Positions 1 through 8,550 of a DNA stretch of 64,000 bases are shown piece after piece (the first letter of the stretch is position 1; each line of letters begins with the position of its first letter). The stretch covers positions 1 through 64,000 of the forward strand of contig JAHZDZ010000006.1 in NCBI GenBank assembly GCA_019422105.1, read 5' to 3'. Below the pieces are notes generated by a model. The model was not told the origin of the DNA and made no database searches. It saw only the letters and a program-made list of their open reading frames with translations. The translations under genes and the position numbers were made by a program. Origin of the DNA: Bacillota bacterium (lineage in GTDB: Bacteria; Bacillota; Clostridia; Lachnospirales; Anaerotignaceae).

Positions 1-100
1 CGGTTATACTAACCGCTGGCGGTACCAAACCTCTCGCGGTTATACTAACCGCTGGCGGTACCAAACCTCTCGCGGTTATACTAACCGCTGGTGGTACCAA
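1..100. repeat. 36-bp tandem repeat, about 2.8 copies, cut by window edge
   Basis: Copies start at 1, 37 and 73 with a 36-base period. The first two are identical; the third carries one substitution (gctggtgg for gctggcgg) and then runs into the dispersed repeat that begins at 102. Each unit contains a short palindrome (CGGTTA-tac-TAACCG). There are no spacers between units, so this is not a CRISPR array. The left end is truncated by the window, so the true copy number is unknown. Confidence 0.85.
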
Positions 101-101
101 A

Positions 102-384
102 GATAAACTATCCCGGACTCTATCTGAAAAATATAGCCCGGTGAGTCGGTCTGATTTTTCAGATATTTCAGGTTCCCTTTTATTTCCAATGCGCTGTTTT
201 TATTTTGCCCTTTAGGGCATGAAAGAGAGGGATTTCAGGGGGAATCTCCCCCTGAATCGTTTTGCGTCAACACATCCTCATTTCATTCGGAGCCGCCTGC
301 GGCGGGCGGATTTCTTTCCGCTGCCTAGTCTGGGGGAATCGAAACCCCCAGGTCTTTTGGTTCTTTTCTTCTTAAGAAAAGAAC
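102..384. repeat. Hairpin-rich dispersed repeat, copy A
   Basis: Bases 102-263 match the reverse complement of 45292-45454 closely along about 160 bases, including a CCCTTTAGGGC palindrome and a paired GGGGGAATCTCCCCC hairpin. After about 65 unrelated bases, a second conserved box follows (GGGGGAATCGAAACCCCC near 334-351) and then a terminal hairpin at 360-384 (GTTCTTTTCTT paired with AAGAAAAGAAC). No ORF is supported. It looks like a mosaic intergenic repeat family; function unknown. Confidence 0.8.
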
Positions 385-548
385 ATTAATAAGTTTTTAG
401 TTAAGTTTCGGATAAAACCTATACTATTTCTAACATCCCTGATATTCTTTCAGAGGAGAAATATAATAGATAAAGGACAGATGCTTTTTTAAGGCTTAAA
501 ATTTATACTTGACAAATCGCCGCAAATAGCAGAAAATAATAATGCGGT

Positions 549-619
549 GCGGATGTGGTTCAATGGCAGAACATCAGCTTCCCAAGCTGAAAACGCGGGT
601 TCGATTCCCGTCATCCGCT
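549..619 (+). tRNA. tRNA-Gly (anticodon CCC)
   Basis: A 71-base cloverleaf. The acceptor stem GCGGATG pairs with CATCCGC. The anticodon stem TCAGC/GCTGA closes a TTCCCAA loop, giving anticodon CCC. The T arm GCGGG-TTCGATT-CCCGT is standard. CCA is not encoded. It lies 10 bases ahead of tRNA-Val and is probably co-transcribed with it. Confidence 0.95.
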
Positions 620-629
620 TCTTTTTTTT

Positions 630-703
630 GGAGGCATAGCTCAGCTGGTTAGAGTGCTTGCTTGACATGCAAGAGGTCACTGGTTCGAACCCAGTTGTCT
701 CCA
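630..703 (+). tRNA. tRNA-Val (anticodon GAC)
   Basis: A 74-base cloverleaf with acceptor stem GGAGGCA/TGTCTCC (one G-U pair). The anticodon stem CTTGC/GCAAG closes a TTGACAT loop, giving anticodon GAC. The T arm CTGG-TTCGAAC-CCAG is standard. A rho-independent terminator follows within 10 bases. Confidence 0.95.
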
Positions 704-711
704 TACTTGAA

Positions 712-746
712 ACGCCCTGATGTGATGCTAAATATCAGGGTGTTTT
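712..746 (+). terminator. Terminator of the tRNA pair
   Basis: The stem ACGCCCTGAT pairs with ATCAGGGTGT (one G-U) and is followed directly by a T run. It ends the tRNA-Gly/tRNA-Val transcript. Confidence 0.85.
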
Positions 747-780
747 TCTATTTTAATCTTTTTTTGAAATACTGAAAATA

Positions 781-819
781 AAAAAGACAGCAACGTCCTT
801 AGACAATGCTGCCTCTTTT
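781..819 (-). terminator. Terminator of the small gene at 833-985
   Basis: Read on the minus strand, AAAGAGGCAGCA pairs with TGCTGTCTTTTT (two G-U pairs), ending in a U run. It lies 14 bases past the stop codon of the small gene. Confidence 0.75.
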
Positions 820-832
820 CAACCATGTAGTT

Positions 833-985
833 TTAAATGTCTTTTCTTAAAAGCTGATCTGCAAAGGAACGCATTTCTTCTTTATTGGAAAATTCAATAC
901 TGCTTTGCATAATGGATTCCTGTACAAAAGTCGGAAGGGTATCAAAATAGCGCTGCATTTCGCCTTCAAACGGATTAGAATGCAT
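833..985 (-). CDS. Small conserved-looking protein, 50 aa, function unknown
   Basis: This is a 50-residue ORF beginning MHSNPFEGEMQRYFDTLPTF and continuing VQESIMQSSIEFSNKEEMRS before a short basic tail. A strong ribosome binding site (GAGGTGA, 5 bases before ATG) and its own terminator at 781-819 argue that it is real. The protein looks helical and amphipathic, with no signal peptide, membrane segment or Cys motif. I recall similar very short proteins (YFDTLP..VQESI..S pattern, then a region rich in acidic residues and Ser) in clostridial genomes, but I know no function. It is monocistronic, downstream of and on the same strand as the YHYH protein gene. Confidence 0.8.
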   Translation of the reverse strand: MHSNPFEGEMQRYFDTLPTFVQESIMQSSIEFSNKEEMRSFADQLLRKDI

Positions 986-1024
986 ATTATCACCTCGTCC
1001 ATAGCTTCTGCGGAATTAAAAAAA

Positions 1025-1681
1025 TTATACTGTAATATCGATAATTCTCTCAACAGGATCCCAGGTTGCGCCGCCGCCGATATCGGTTATTTTTACAATG
1101 GTTTTTCCTCCGATGTTGTAGGAGGTTATGGTATCATAGCCATTGGTATCCTTATTGTACAATAAGGTGGTTACATCGGAAGCCTCAATGGTATAGGAAA
1201 CAGACGGATTGGAGGCTTCTGAGGCAATTACAGCCTTATCAGCCTTCCTGGCTATTTTTAAGGTGCGTGCTGTTCCGTCCCAGACAACATCATAGCCATA
1301 TTGACTTAAATCTTCTGCGACAATATAGGTGCTTCCCTCATAATTGAAGGAAGGGATAAAGACAAAATTAATGTAAGCCTGTATATCGCTGACAGCAGTC
1401 TTTTTTTCTGCCGGTGTGGCAGAAGGAGTTGCTGCAGGGGCTGTTGAAGTCGGAGCCTGCTCTGCCGTTTCAGCCGGAGGCGTATCATAGGGGCATACCC
1501 CGTTTGGATGGAGATGAGCGGGATAGCCATGATGGTAGTGATAGCTGCCCAGACCGCTTATATTTTTATAATCATGATGACCGCCGTATTCGTCTGTTCT
1601 GCCGCTGTGGGCAAATGACACCACGGATAGTGACAGAGACAGCGAGATTGCTATTGCAATGCTTTTCAGAAATTTTTTCAT
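1025..1681 (-). CDS. Secreted YHYH-domain protein with stalk-type C-terminal domain
   Basis: The protein has 218 aa, starting at the MKKFLK Met because AAGGGGG lies 8 bases upstream; further in-frame Met and leader residues upstream lack a ribosome binding site. Residues 1-24 form a signal peptide. Residues about 25-62 carry the histidine-rich YHYH module (GSYHYHHGYPAHLHPNGVCPYD). A Pro/Ala/Thr-rich linker follows at about 65-95. The last 120 residues resemble a copper-amine-oxidase N-terminal-like (stalk) domain (IYVAEDLSQYGYDVVWDGTA style repeats). The YHYH module is known from secreted bacterial proteins and may bind metal; that is inference. The usual Cys in YHYHC is His here. Confidence 0.8.
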   Translation of the reverse strand: MKKFLKSIAIAISLSLSLSVVSFAHSGRTDEYGGHHDYKNISGLGSYHYHHGYPAHLHPNGVCPYDTPPAETAEQAPTSTAPAATPSATPAEKKTAVSDIQAYINFVFIPSFNYEGSTYIVAEDLSQYGYDVVWDGTARTLKIARKADKAVIASEASNPSVSYTIEASDVTTLLYNKDTNGYDTITSYNIGGKTIVKITDIGGGATWDPVERIIDITV

Positions 1682-1726
1682 AAAATAACCCCCTTGATTC
1701 TCCCTTAAATAGTTCATTTCAGTTTC

Positions 1727-1760
1727 ATTATACCATGATTTATGAAATTTTCTACTGGTA
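1727..1760 (-). promoter_or_regulatory. Possible extended -10 promoter of the YHYH gene
   Basis: On the minus strand TGGTATAAT (extended -10 type) lies about 50 bases before the start codon. The -35 region is poor. The rest of the gap 1761-2194 shows nothing I can name beyond the ribosome binding site of the next gene. Confidence 0.4.
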
Positions 1761-2194
1761 CATTTTGGTAATTTATAGCTTGTGAATAATCGGCGAGTTT
1801 TATACAATCTGAAAGGAAAACGGGAGACTTAAGGTCAATCCGTTATTCCAATAGCCCTTTGATGCATTTGCAGTAAAACACCCCAAGCCGATTATTTATG
1901 CAGAATGGGGATACAGGCTAACCCATTTCCCCAAATACAGTTTTGGTGTTCGGCAATATATTTAAAGTGTTTCAAAGAGGCTAGTGATTTGTAACGAGCA
2001 GCTAAATCAATCTGTCTGATTCCGCTATGATTTTTATTTAACTTAATTCTATGGTGATGCAAAGGGAAAAATCCTTTCAGATTTATGCTTTCCCTTTTTC
2101 CTAAGATTAGAGTGAATCCTTTGAAAATAGCTTATATTTGGACAAAAATTAGTATATACTGATTGTATGGGTACAATTATGAGGAGGGGTAAGG

Positions 2195-3652
2195 ATGAAC
2201 GATTTTTATTCCATTGTGATAGATAAGGAATCGGATACGCCGATTTACCAGCAGTTGGGGGATGCTTTGTGCAGGCTGATTGAAAAGGGTATTTTGGAGG
2301 CAAACAGCAAGCTTCCGCCTATCAGGGAGATGGCCAATAAGTTGAAGGTGAATAATGTTACAGTGGTGACTGCTTATAAATATCTGGAAAACAAAAAGGT
2401 TGTATATTCCCAAGTTGGCAGCGGTACCTATGTTTCACCGATTCCCTTAAATGATGTTCCAAAGCCTGTGGTGGAGGAAAATTTGATCAGGCTTGAAAAA
2501 AAGGACTATGACATCCAAAATGCTATCAATTTTGTTTCGACTGCTTTGCCGGAGGAGCTTTTTCCTGTAGATGAATTTAAGGCGGCCTTCAATGAGGTTC
2601 TGGAAAGGGAAAGGGGAATGGCATTCAGCTATCAGGAGAGCAGAGGTTATCTTCCGCTGCGGGAATCCGCCTGTGAATATCTGAAATATTATAATATTAA
2701 AACGACCCCGGAGCAGATACAGATTATTTCCGGCGCCCAGCAGGGTATTGACATTGCAGCAAAGGCGCTGATTAATTATGGAGACGTAATATTTGTGGAA
2801 AAGCCAACCTTTTATGGCGCGGCGGGCGCTTTTTTATCCAGAGGCGGAAAGCTTGTGGAAATTGAGATGGAGCATGACGGTATGGATATGGATAAGCTTG
2901 AGAATTTGATGAAGCTTTATCATCCAAAGCTTTTGTATGTCATGACTTATTTTCAAACGCCGACGGGAATATCTTATTCCATAGATAAAAAAAGAAGGCT
3001 GTTGGAGCTGGCGGAGAAATATGACTGTTATATTATAGAGGATGATAACCTTTTTGATTTTAATTATACGGGAAAGCCCATTGTTTCACTGAAATCACTG
3101 GATTACAAAAACAGGGTGATTTATGTTAAGAGTTTTTCCAAGATTTTGATGCCCGGTCTTAGAATTGGTATCATTGTACTTCCCAAAAAGGTAATGCATA
3201 AGGTAATGACAGCAAAATATACCACAGACCTTTCTACCTCCGGCTTTATTCAAAAGGCCTTTGATTTATATCTCAGGGAGGATACATGGAAGGAACATAT
3301 AGAGGTAATGCGCAAATACGGCATGGCGAAATACAAGATTACCATGAAGGCCATAGACAGGTATTTGAAGGACTGTACACAGTACAGAAAGCCCCAGGGC
3401 GGCATCAGTATATGGCTTAGCTTGGAGGAGGGAACAGACGCGGAGAAATTATGCAATATACTGTTAAATAAAGGGGTAATTGTAAGCCCGGGCAGTCAGT
3501 TTTTTATTAGTGGCGAGAAAAGCAGACATATCAGGGTTTGTTTTGCCAATGTGCGGGAGGATAGAATTGAGCAGGGAATTCGCCGGATAAGGGAGGGAAT
3601 CCTTTTTCTGCGGGACATAAAAAAAAGTGAGAAGATACATGAATCTATGTAG
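2195..3652 (+). CDS. MocR-type PLP-dependent transcriptional regulator (GntR family)
   Basis: The protein has 485 aa. Residues 1-80 form a GntR winged helix-turn-helix (TPIYQQLGDALCRLIEKG, LPPIREMANKLKVNNVTVVTAYKYLE). Residues about 110-475 form a fold-type I aminotransferase domain. The PLP-binding lysine is K316 in SFSKILMPGLRIG, with the conserved Asp in IEDDNLFDF (about 282-290). A strong ribosome binding site (GAGGAGGGG) precedes the ATG. MocR regulators use PLP or an aminated product as effector and often control vitamin B6, amino acid or polyamine genes. No target operon lies divergent or adjacent, so its regulon cannot be inferred. It is transcribed alone. Confidence 0.9.
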   Translation: MNDFYSIVIDKESDTPIYQQLGDALCRLIEKGILEANSKLPPIREMANKLKVNNVTVVTAYKYLENKKVVYSQVGSGTYVSPIPLNDVPKPVVEENLIRLEKKDYDIQNAINFVSTALPEELFPVDEFKAAFNEVLERERGMAFSYQESRGYLPLRESACEYLKYYNIKTTPEQIQIISGAQQGIDIAAKALINYGDVIFVEKPTFYGAAGAFLSRGGKLVEIEMEHDGMDMDKLENLMKLYHPKLLYVMTYFQTPTGISYSIDKKRRLLELAEKYDCYIIEDDNLFDFNYTGKPIVSLKSLDYKNRVIYVKSFSKILMPGLRIGIIVLPKKVMHKVMTAKYTTDLSTSGFIQKAFDLYLREDTWKEHIEVMRKYGMAKYKITMKAIDRYLKDCTQYRKPQGGISIWLSLEEGTDAEKLCNILLNKGVIVSPGSQFFISGEKSRHIRVCFANVREDRIEQGIRRIREGILFLRDIKKSEKIHESM

Positions 3653-3774
3653 TAAAACAGAAGAGGCGGATATGTTTCGCAGCTTCATATTTGTTCCAAT
3701 ACCTGTATGACTTTATTTTCTTATCTGAATAAAAGGTATTTTCAGGGTTTTCACCAGTTTTTCCGCAAAAACCA

Positions 3775-3803
3775 TTGACAAATTTTTTTAGGGTGCATAT
3801 AAT
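3775..3803 (+). promoter_or_regulatory. Promoter of the alaS T-box transcript
   Basis: A consensus sigma-A promoter: TTGACA at 3775-3780, 17-base spacer, TATAAT at 3798-3803. Transcription would start near 3810, immediately before the T-box leader. Confidence 0.9.
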
Positions 3804-3809
3804 CTAAAC

Positions 3810-4102
3810 ATTGAAATAGTTTAAATGCTGTAAAAAGGAAAAGTAAGCAGTTTCATGGCGTTTTTCAGAGAGAAAGCCTGCGGTGTTTTTGACCGTTTAT
3901 GGTGTGAGGCTTTCAGACGCGGATTGCTGAAGCAGCCTTTTTGGGGAGGAAACTTCCGGGCAGTGCGGCTGAAGCGTTTTGGCAGGCTGCAACGTGTATC
4001 CCTGCGTTATCGGGGCGAAAGGTGATATGTGTTAAAGGCATATAACTAGGGTGGTACCGCGAGAGACAGTCCTCGTCCCTATACAGGGATGAGGGCTTTT
4101 TT
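3810..4102 (+). promoter_or_regulatory. T-box leader of alaS
   Basis: The T-box sequence AGGGTGGTACCGCG lies at 4048-4061. It is followed by a terminator: GTCCTCGTCCCT (4069-4080) pairs with AGGGATGAGGGC (4085-4096) and a T6 run. The T-box bulge can pair with the uncharged tRNA 3' end and forms the antiterminator. Upstream bases 3830-3945 hold Stem I, including an AGAGA motif near 3867. A GCT triplet at 3926-3928 is a candidate alanine specifier, but I have not folded Stem I to prove its position. Known role: uncharged tRNA-Ala promotes readthrough into alaS. Confidence 0.92.
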
Positions 4103-4170
4103 ATGTTTCAAAAGACTTTTTTGGCGTTGTACCAATGGATGGTAATTGTTATTTTAAAGGAGGATATTTT

Positions 4171-6813
4171 ATGAAGTACATGGGTGTAAATGAAATCAGG
4201 GAGGCTTTTTTGCGCTTTTTTGAGGGCAAGGATCACTTAAGACTGCCTTCCGCGTCTTTGGTGCCTCACAACGATAATTCACTGCTTTTGATTAACTCCG
4301 GCATGGCGCCTCTTAAACCGTTTTTTACAGGACAGGAAACGCCTCCCAGAAAAAGGGTGACAACCTGCCAGAAATGTATTCGAACAGGGGATATTGAAAA
4401 TGTGGGAAAAACAGCCAGACATGGCACGTTTTTTGAAATGCTGGGTGATTTCTCTTTCGGCGATTATTTTAAGGAAGAAATCATTCCATGGTCCTGGGAG
4501 TTTGTGACGAAGGTTTTGGAGATACCGGAGGACAAGCTCTATGTCACCATATATCAGGATGATGACGAGGCTTTTGAGATTTGGCAGAGAAAAGTAAATT
4601 TACCTGCCGACAGAATTGTAAGGCTTGGGAAAGCGGACAACTTCTGGGAGCACGGCATCGGTCCCTGCGGCCCCTGCTCTGAAATATATTACGACAGGGG
4701 AGAGGCATACGGCTGCGGCAAAGAAACCTGCGGCGTAGGCTGCGACTGTGACAGGTACATGGAATTCTGGAATCTGGTATTTACCCAGTTTGACAGGCAG
4801 GAGGACGGCAGTTATCCGCGGCTTGAGCACCCCAATATTGACACGGGCATGGGCCTTGAGCGTATGGCTACAATTATGCAGGGCGTGGACTCCATATTTG
4901 ACGTGGACACTGTTAAAGCAATCAGAGACGAGGTGTGCCGTCTTGCCGGTGTAACCTATGGAAAAGAGCACAAAAAGGACGTCAGTGTGCGTGTCATTAC
5001 CGATCATATCCGCTCTGTTACCTTTATGACGGCAGACGGTGTTCTTCCCTCCAATGAGGGCAGAGGCTATGTTCTGAGAAGGCTTTTAAGGCGCGCGGCA
5101 AGGCACGGTAAGCTTTTGGGCATCAACAAGGCATTTCTGGCCGATTTATGTCAGATTGCCATTCAGGTATCTCAGGACGCTTATCCAGAGTTGAAAGAGA
5201 AAAAAGATTATATTATGAAGGTTATTTCTGTAGAAGAAAACAGTTTCTATAAAACCATCGACAAGGGCATGGAAATACTGAAGGCTGATATTGAGGAAAT
5301 GAAGGAGAAGGGCGAGACAGTGATGAAGGGGGAAAAGTCCTTCCGCCTGTATGATACCTATGGTTTTCCTCTTGATCTGACAAAGGAAATATTGGAGGAG
5401 GAGGGCTTCGCGGTAGACGAGGACGCCTTCAAAGAGGAAATGGAGCTTCAGAGAAAAAGGGCAAGAGAGGCTCGGGGCGAAAGCACTTATATGGGCGCTG
5501 ACGAAACGGTGTACCATAAATTGAGCGCCGATTTGCCTACTGCGTTTGCAGGCTATGACGCAGGTCGTGTGGAGGATACGAAAGTAATTGCTTTAATTGC
5601 CAATAACGATGTGGCGGAAGCTGCAACAGCGGGGGATGAGGTTTCCGTATTCATTGAAAATACACCGTTTTACGCAGAAAGCGGCGGACAGGTCGGAGAC
5701 AGCGGTATTATGAAAAGCGAGACAGGTACTGTTGAGATTACGGATTGTATCAAGGTAGTCGGCGGAAAAATCGCTCATGTGGGTACAGTTGTTGACGGCA
5801 GTATATCTGTGGGAGACAGAGTCTTAGCTGAAATCGATGGAAAGAAACGTCTCGCAACCAGCCGTAATCACAGTGCAACCCATCTTCTGCAAAAGGCGCT
5901 GCGAACAGTTTTAGGTACCCATGTGGAGCAGGCGGGTTCTTATGTTTCCGCTGACAGACTTCGCTTTGACTTTACCCATTTTGCGCCAATGACAGAGGCG
6001 GAAATTAAGGAAGTGGAAATGATCGTCAATGAAAAGATTTTTGAGAACCTCTCTATCTGCACAGCGGAGATGTCAATTGACGATGCCAGAAAAATGGGAG
6101 CTATGGCTCTTTTTGGTGAGAAATACGGCAATGTAGTCCGTGTTGTCAATATGGATGACTACAGTATTGAGCTTTGCGGCGGTGCGCACTTGAAGAACAC
6201 TTCCCAAATCGGGTCCTTTAAAATTATATCTGAAAACGGTATTGCAGCAGGCGTGAGAAGAATTGAAGCCCTGACCGGAACGGCGGCATTGAAACATTAT
6301 CAGGAGCAGGAGGAGACATTGAAGAGCGTTTGCCAATTGGTGAAAACAACGCCTGATAATATGCTTAAGAGGCTCGAAAGTCTTATGGCGGAGCAGAAGG
6401 AGCTTTCCAGAGAGCTGGACAGAATGAAAGCGAAAATGGCAGGCAGCGCGGCGGATGAAATTCTGGACAAGAAAGAAGAAATCAAAGGCTTCCAGGTAGT
6501 ATGTGCTGAGATTAAGGATGCAGACGCCAATGCCTTGAGGACTTTAGGCGACCAGCTGAAGAATAAAATCGGAAGCGGCGTGCTTGTTTTGGCAAGCGGC
6601 GTGGAGGGCAAGGTAAACCTTGTTGTTATGGCGACAGATGACGCTGTAAAGGCCGGCGTTCACGCAGGAAACATTATCAAAGAAGCGGCGAAAATCTGCG
6701 GCGGCGGCGGCGGCGGCCGTCCCAACATGGCGCAGGCCGGCGGCAGAGACATTTCTAAAATAGGAGAAGCCTTGGAAAAAGCAAAGGAAATGGTAAGCGG
6801 ACAGATAAAATAA
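4171..6813 (+). CDS. alaS: Alanyl-tRNA synthetase
   Basis: A full-length enzyme of 880 aa that charges tRNA-Ala. The start is the MKYMGVNEIR Met, chosen because AAAGGAGG lies 8 bases upstream; an in-frame upstream ATG lacks such a site. Domains in order: class II catalytic core (MKYMGVNEIREAFLRFFE..., CQKCIRTGDIENVG), tRNA-binding region, editing domain with the zinc ligands NHSATH and CGGAH, coiled coil, and the C-terminal DHHA1 domain ending in a glycine-rich CGGGGGGRPNMAQAGG. The T-box directly upstream confirms the identity and regulation. A strong terminator follows at 6882. Confidence 0.98.
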   Translation: MKYMGVNEIREAFLRFFEGKDHLRLPSASLVPHNDNSLLLINSGMAPLKPFFTGQETPPRKRVTTCQKCIRTGDIENVGKTARHGTFFEMLGDFSFGDYFKEEIIPWSWEFVTKVLEIPEDKLYVTIYQDDDEAFEIWQRKVNLPADRIVRLGKADNFWEHGIGPCGPCSEIYYDRGEAYGCGKETCGVGCDCDRYMEFWNLVFTQFDRQEDGSYPRLEHPNIDTGMGLERMATIMQGVDSIFDVDTVKAIRDEVCRLAGVTYGKEHKKDVSVRVITDHIRSVTFMTADGVLPSNEGRGYVLRRLLRRAARHGKLLGINKAFLADLCQIAIQVSQDAYPELKEKKDYIMKVISVEENSFYKTIDKGMEILKADIEEMKEKGETVMKGEKSFRLYDTYGFPLDLTKEILEEEGFAVDEDAFKEEMELQRKRAREARGESTYMGADETVYHKLSADLPTAFAGYDAGRVEDTKVIALIANNDVAEAATAGDEVSVFIENTPFYAESGGQVGDSGIMKSETGTVEITDCIKVVGGKIAHVGTVVDGSISVGDRVLAEIDGKKRLATSRNHSATHLLQKALRTVLGTHVEQAGSYVSADRLRFDFTHFAPMTEAEIKEVEMIVNEKIFENLSICTAEMSIDDARKMGAMALFGEKYGNVVRVVNMDDYSIELCGGAHLKNTSQIGSFKIISENGIAAGVRRIEALTGTAALKHYQEQEETLKSVCQLVKTTPDNMLKRLESLMAEQKELSRELDRMKAKMAGSAADEILDKKEEIKGFQVVCAEIKDADANALRTLGDQLKNKIGSGVLVLASGVEGKVNLVVMATDDAVKAGVHAGNIIKEAAKICGGGGGGRPNMAQAGGRDISKIGEALEKAKEMVSGQIK

Positions 6814-6881
6814 AAGTGGGAAATTTTCTTGCAGTTTAGATTTGCAGTAGCAGTTTGACAGACACAAAATTCCTGTAAATT

Positions 6882-6931
6882 AAGCAGACATTTCAGCGGG
6901 CTGTTTGCCCGTAAAAAGTGTCTGCTTTTTT
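6882..6931 (+). terminator. alaS terminator
   Basis: AGCAGACA..CGGGC pairs with GCCCG..TGTCTGCT across a short loop, followed by a T run. It closes the alaS transcript. Confidence 0.9.
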
Positions 6932-7048
6932 GCGGCCAAAAGAATACATGATTTTCCTTTTTTAAAACGAAAAGCAATTATGCGGAACCAAGGGTAAAAT
7001 CCTTGCAGTAAGCAGGTAGAAGTCCGTAAAATTTTTTTTAGACTGGTA

Positions 7049-7077
7049 AAAGCTGACATTTATATGTCAGCTTTTTT
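7049..7077 (+). terminator. Terminator-like hairpin ahead of the WYL regulator
   Basis: AAAGCTGACAT pairs with ATGTCAGCTTT, followed by T6. It lies after the alaS terminator and 33 bases before the next start codon, with no ORF between 6932 and 7049. It may therefore end a short RNA, act as a leader attenuator for the next gene, or back up alaS termination. Confidence 0.7.
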
Positions 7078-7109
7078 GTGTTATGGTATAAAGGAGGAGG
7101 GGAAGGAAA

Positions 7110-8045
7110 ATGAAAACAGACAGGCTGTTTGAAATTGTATACCTGCTTCTGCGCGATCAGACTATGACGGCCAAAAGACTGGCAGAGCATTTTGAGGTTT
7201 CCCTCAGAACCATATACAGGGATATTGACACGCTGAGCGCATCGGGAGTACCTGTATATGCCCAGAGCGGAAGGGCGGGCGGTATACGTCTGATGGAGGA
7301 TTTTGTACTGGATCGTTCTTTTCTCACAGAGAAGGAAAAAGCAAGTATACTGATTGGCATTCAAAGCATGGAAGCCGCCCAGTATCCTGACAGCGGGGAA
7401 ATATTGAGAAAGCTCGGCGTTTTGTTTCAGAAGGAAAAGAAGGATTACATTGAGGTGGATTTTTCTCACTGGGGCAGCGATAAAAAGCGGCAAAAAGAGT
7501 TATTCCATAATCTGAAAAATGCGATTTTGGAAAAACAGACAGTGAAATTTGATTACTACAATTCCTATGGGGAGCATGTGAGGAGAGAGGTTCGTCCCTT
7601 CAAGCTGCTTTATAAAGACAAAGCTTGGTATTTGTATGGTTATTGTCTCTTAAAAAGGAACATACGTCTTTTTAAAATAACGAGAATAAAGAAAATGATT
7701 ATGACGGGAAGACATTTCACGGAGGACTATGAGGTGGAGGAAAAGGGGGAGGCCCCCCTGTTTCACTGTGAAAATCTTGTTGCGGTGAGTCTGTCTTTTG
7801 CGCCCTCTTGTGCCTATAGGGCTTACGATATTGCTGATGAAACGGAGATAAAAAGGGATGATGAGGGAAAAATAACGGCAAGAATTGTTGTGCCTGAAGA
7901 TGAATGGCTTTACAGTATGCTTCTTTCCTTTGGGGAGGCTGTGGAAGTACATGAACCGGAGCATGTCAGGAGAAATCTGATGGAAAGGCATAAAAAGGCA
8001 TGGATGGAAATGGCGGAAAGGGAGTCTGCGCTCACATCAATATAA
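7110..8045 (+). CDS. YafY-type transcriptional regulator with HTH and WYL domains
   Basis: The protein has 311 aa. Residues 1-60 form a DeoR-like winged helix (AKRLAEHFEVSLRTIYRDIDTLSASGVPVYA). Residues about 140-215 form a WYL sensor domain (AVKFDY..PFKLLYKDKAWYLYGYCLLKRNIRLFKITRI). A WCX-like C-terminal region (about 230-300) follows. The ribosome binding site AAAGGAGGAGG lies 11 bases upstream. WYL regulators typically sense small ligands or nucleic acids. It is transcribed alone, and its target is not evident. The terminator-like hairpin just upstream may regulate it. Confidence 0.9.
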   Translation: MKTDRLFEIVYLLLRDQTMTAKRLAEHFEVSLRTIYRDIDTLSASGVPVYAQSGRAGGIRLMEDFVLDRSFLTEKEKASILIGIQSMEAAQYPDSGEILRKLGVLFQKEKKDYIEVDFSHWGSDKKRQKELFHNLKNAILEKQTVKFDYYNSYGEHVRREVRPFKLLYKDKAWYLYGYCLLKRNIRLFKITRIKKMIMTGRHFTEDYEVEEKGEAPLFHCENLVAVSLSFAPSCAYRAYDIADETEIKRDDEGKITARIVVPEDEWLYSMLLSFGEAVEVHEPEHVRRNLMERHKKAWMEMAERESALTSI

Positions 8046-8248
8046 TATTGTCAGATACCGTGTTATTTGGTAAATGTCACTTGATGAATGCCAGTGCCAA
8101 AGAAAACAAAAATAAAAAAGCCCGATGTATCAGATATTCAGCTTTTTAAAAAAGTCTTATAAGGATTTTTTTGAATAAAATAGAATGCTAGAGGGACCCC
8201 TGTCAAATCTAATGCTTTTTGGAATAAGGGAGATAAGGCTTTTAAAAA

Positions 8249-8264
8249 TCGCGTATTTACGCGG
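8249..8264. repeat. Hairpin related to the one at 8525-8550
   Basis: TCGCGTATTTACGCGG shares the core CGCGTATTTACGCGG with the terminator at 8525-8550, about 280 bases away. The pair may mark the two ends of one element. The overlapping 63-codon reading frame at 8185-8376 has no ribosome binding site and is not called. Confidence 0.55.
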
Positions 8265-8389
8265 CTTCTACAGATTGCCGAAAAACCGCAGAGATGTTGT
8301 CCTCGGGCTTTTGCAAAACTCTAAAAAAGCTTGGCCTAAATTCTTTAAAAATAAAGCAATCCTAGTCAATGCCTAATTTTTCAAGGATA

Positions 8390-8550
8390 CGCAGTTTCCA
8401 GTTATAGGTAGAGGTCAAGGCCTTTTAGAAGTTTGAGGGGTGCTGAATATCCGATGGACGTTCGTTTAGCACCGACCGAGGCGGAGACAGGCTCTCAAGG
8501 CTTTGACTTTATTAAAATACTAAGAAAAACCGCGTATTTACGCGGTTTTT
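8390..8550 (+). ncRNA. Candidate structured RNA with intrinsic terminator
   Basis: An 11-bp stem (GTCAAGGCCTT at 8414-8424 with AAGGCTTTGAC at 8497-8507) encloses a 9-bp stem (GGTGCTGAA at 8439-8447 with TTTAGCACC at 8465-8473) and a smaller GAG/CTC hairpin near 8478-8495. This makes a branched fold. A perfect terminator follows (AAAAACCGCG / CGCGGTTTTT, 8525-8550). No ORF fits here. I do not recognise the family; a small regulatory RNA or the RNA/end region of a vanished IS200/IS605-type element are both possible. The strand is inferred from the terminator, which is symmetrical, so strand is uncertain. Confidence 0.5.

Noticed and set aside
1..100. CRISPR array
   Set aside because: The 36-bp units are directly adjacent with no spacers between them.
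489..704. 71-codon minus-strand ORF across the two tRNAs
   Set aside because: It is the antisense translation of tRNA-Gly and tRNA-Val, a well-known spurious protein type (TGIEPAFSAWEADVLPLNH).
1927..2190. Riboswitch or repeat upstream of the MocR gene
   Set aside because: No recognisable fold or motif; only the ribosome binding site is supported.
8185..8376. 63-codon ORF in the gap before the TauE gene
   Set aside because: No ribosome binding site and poor composition; it overlaps the hairpin and structured RNA region.
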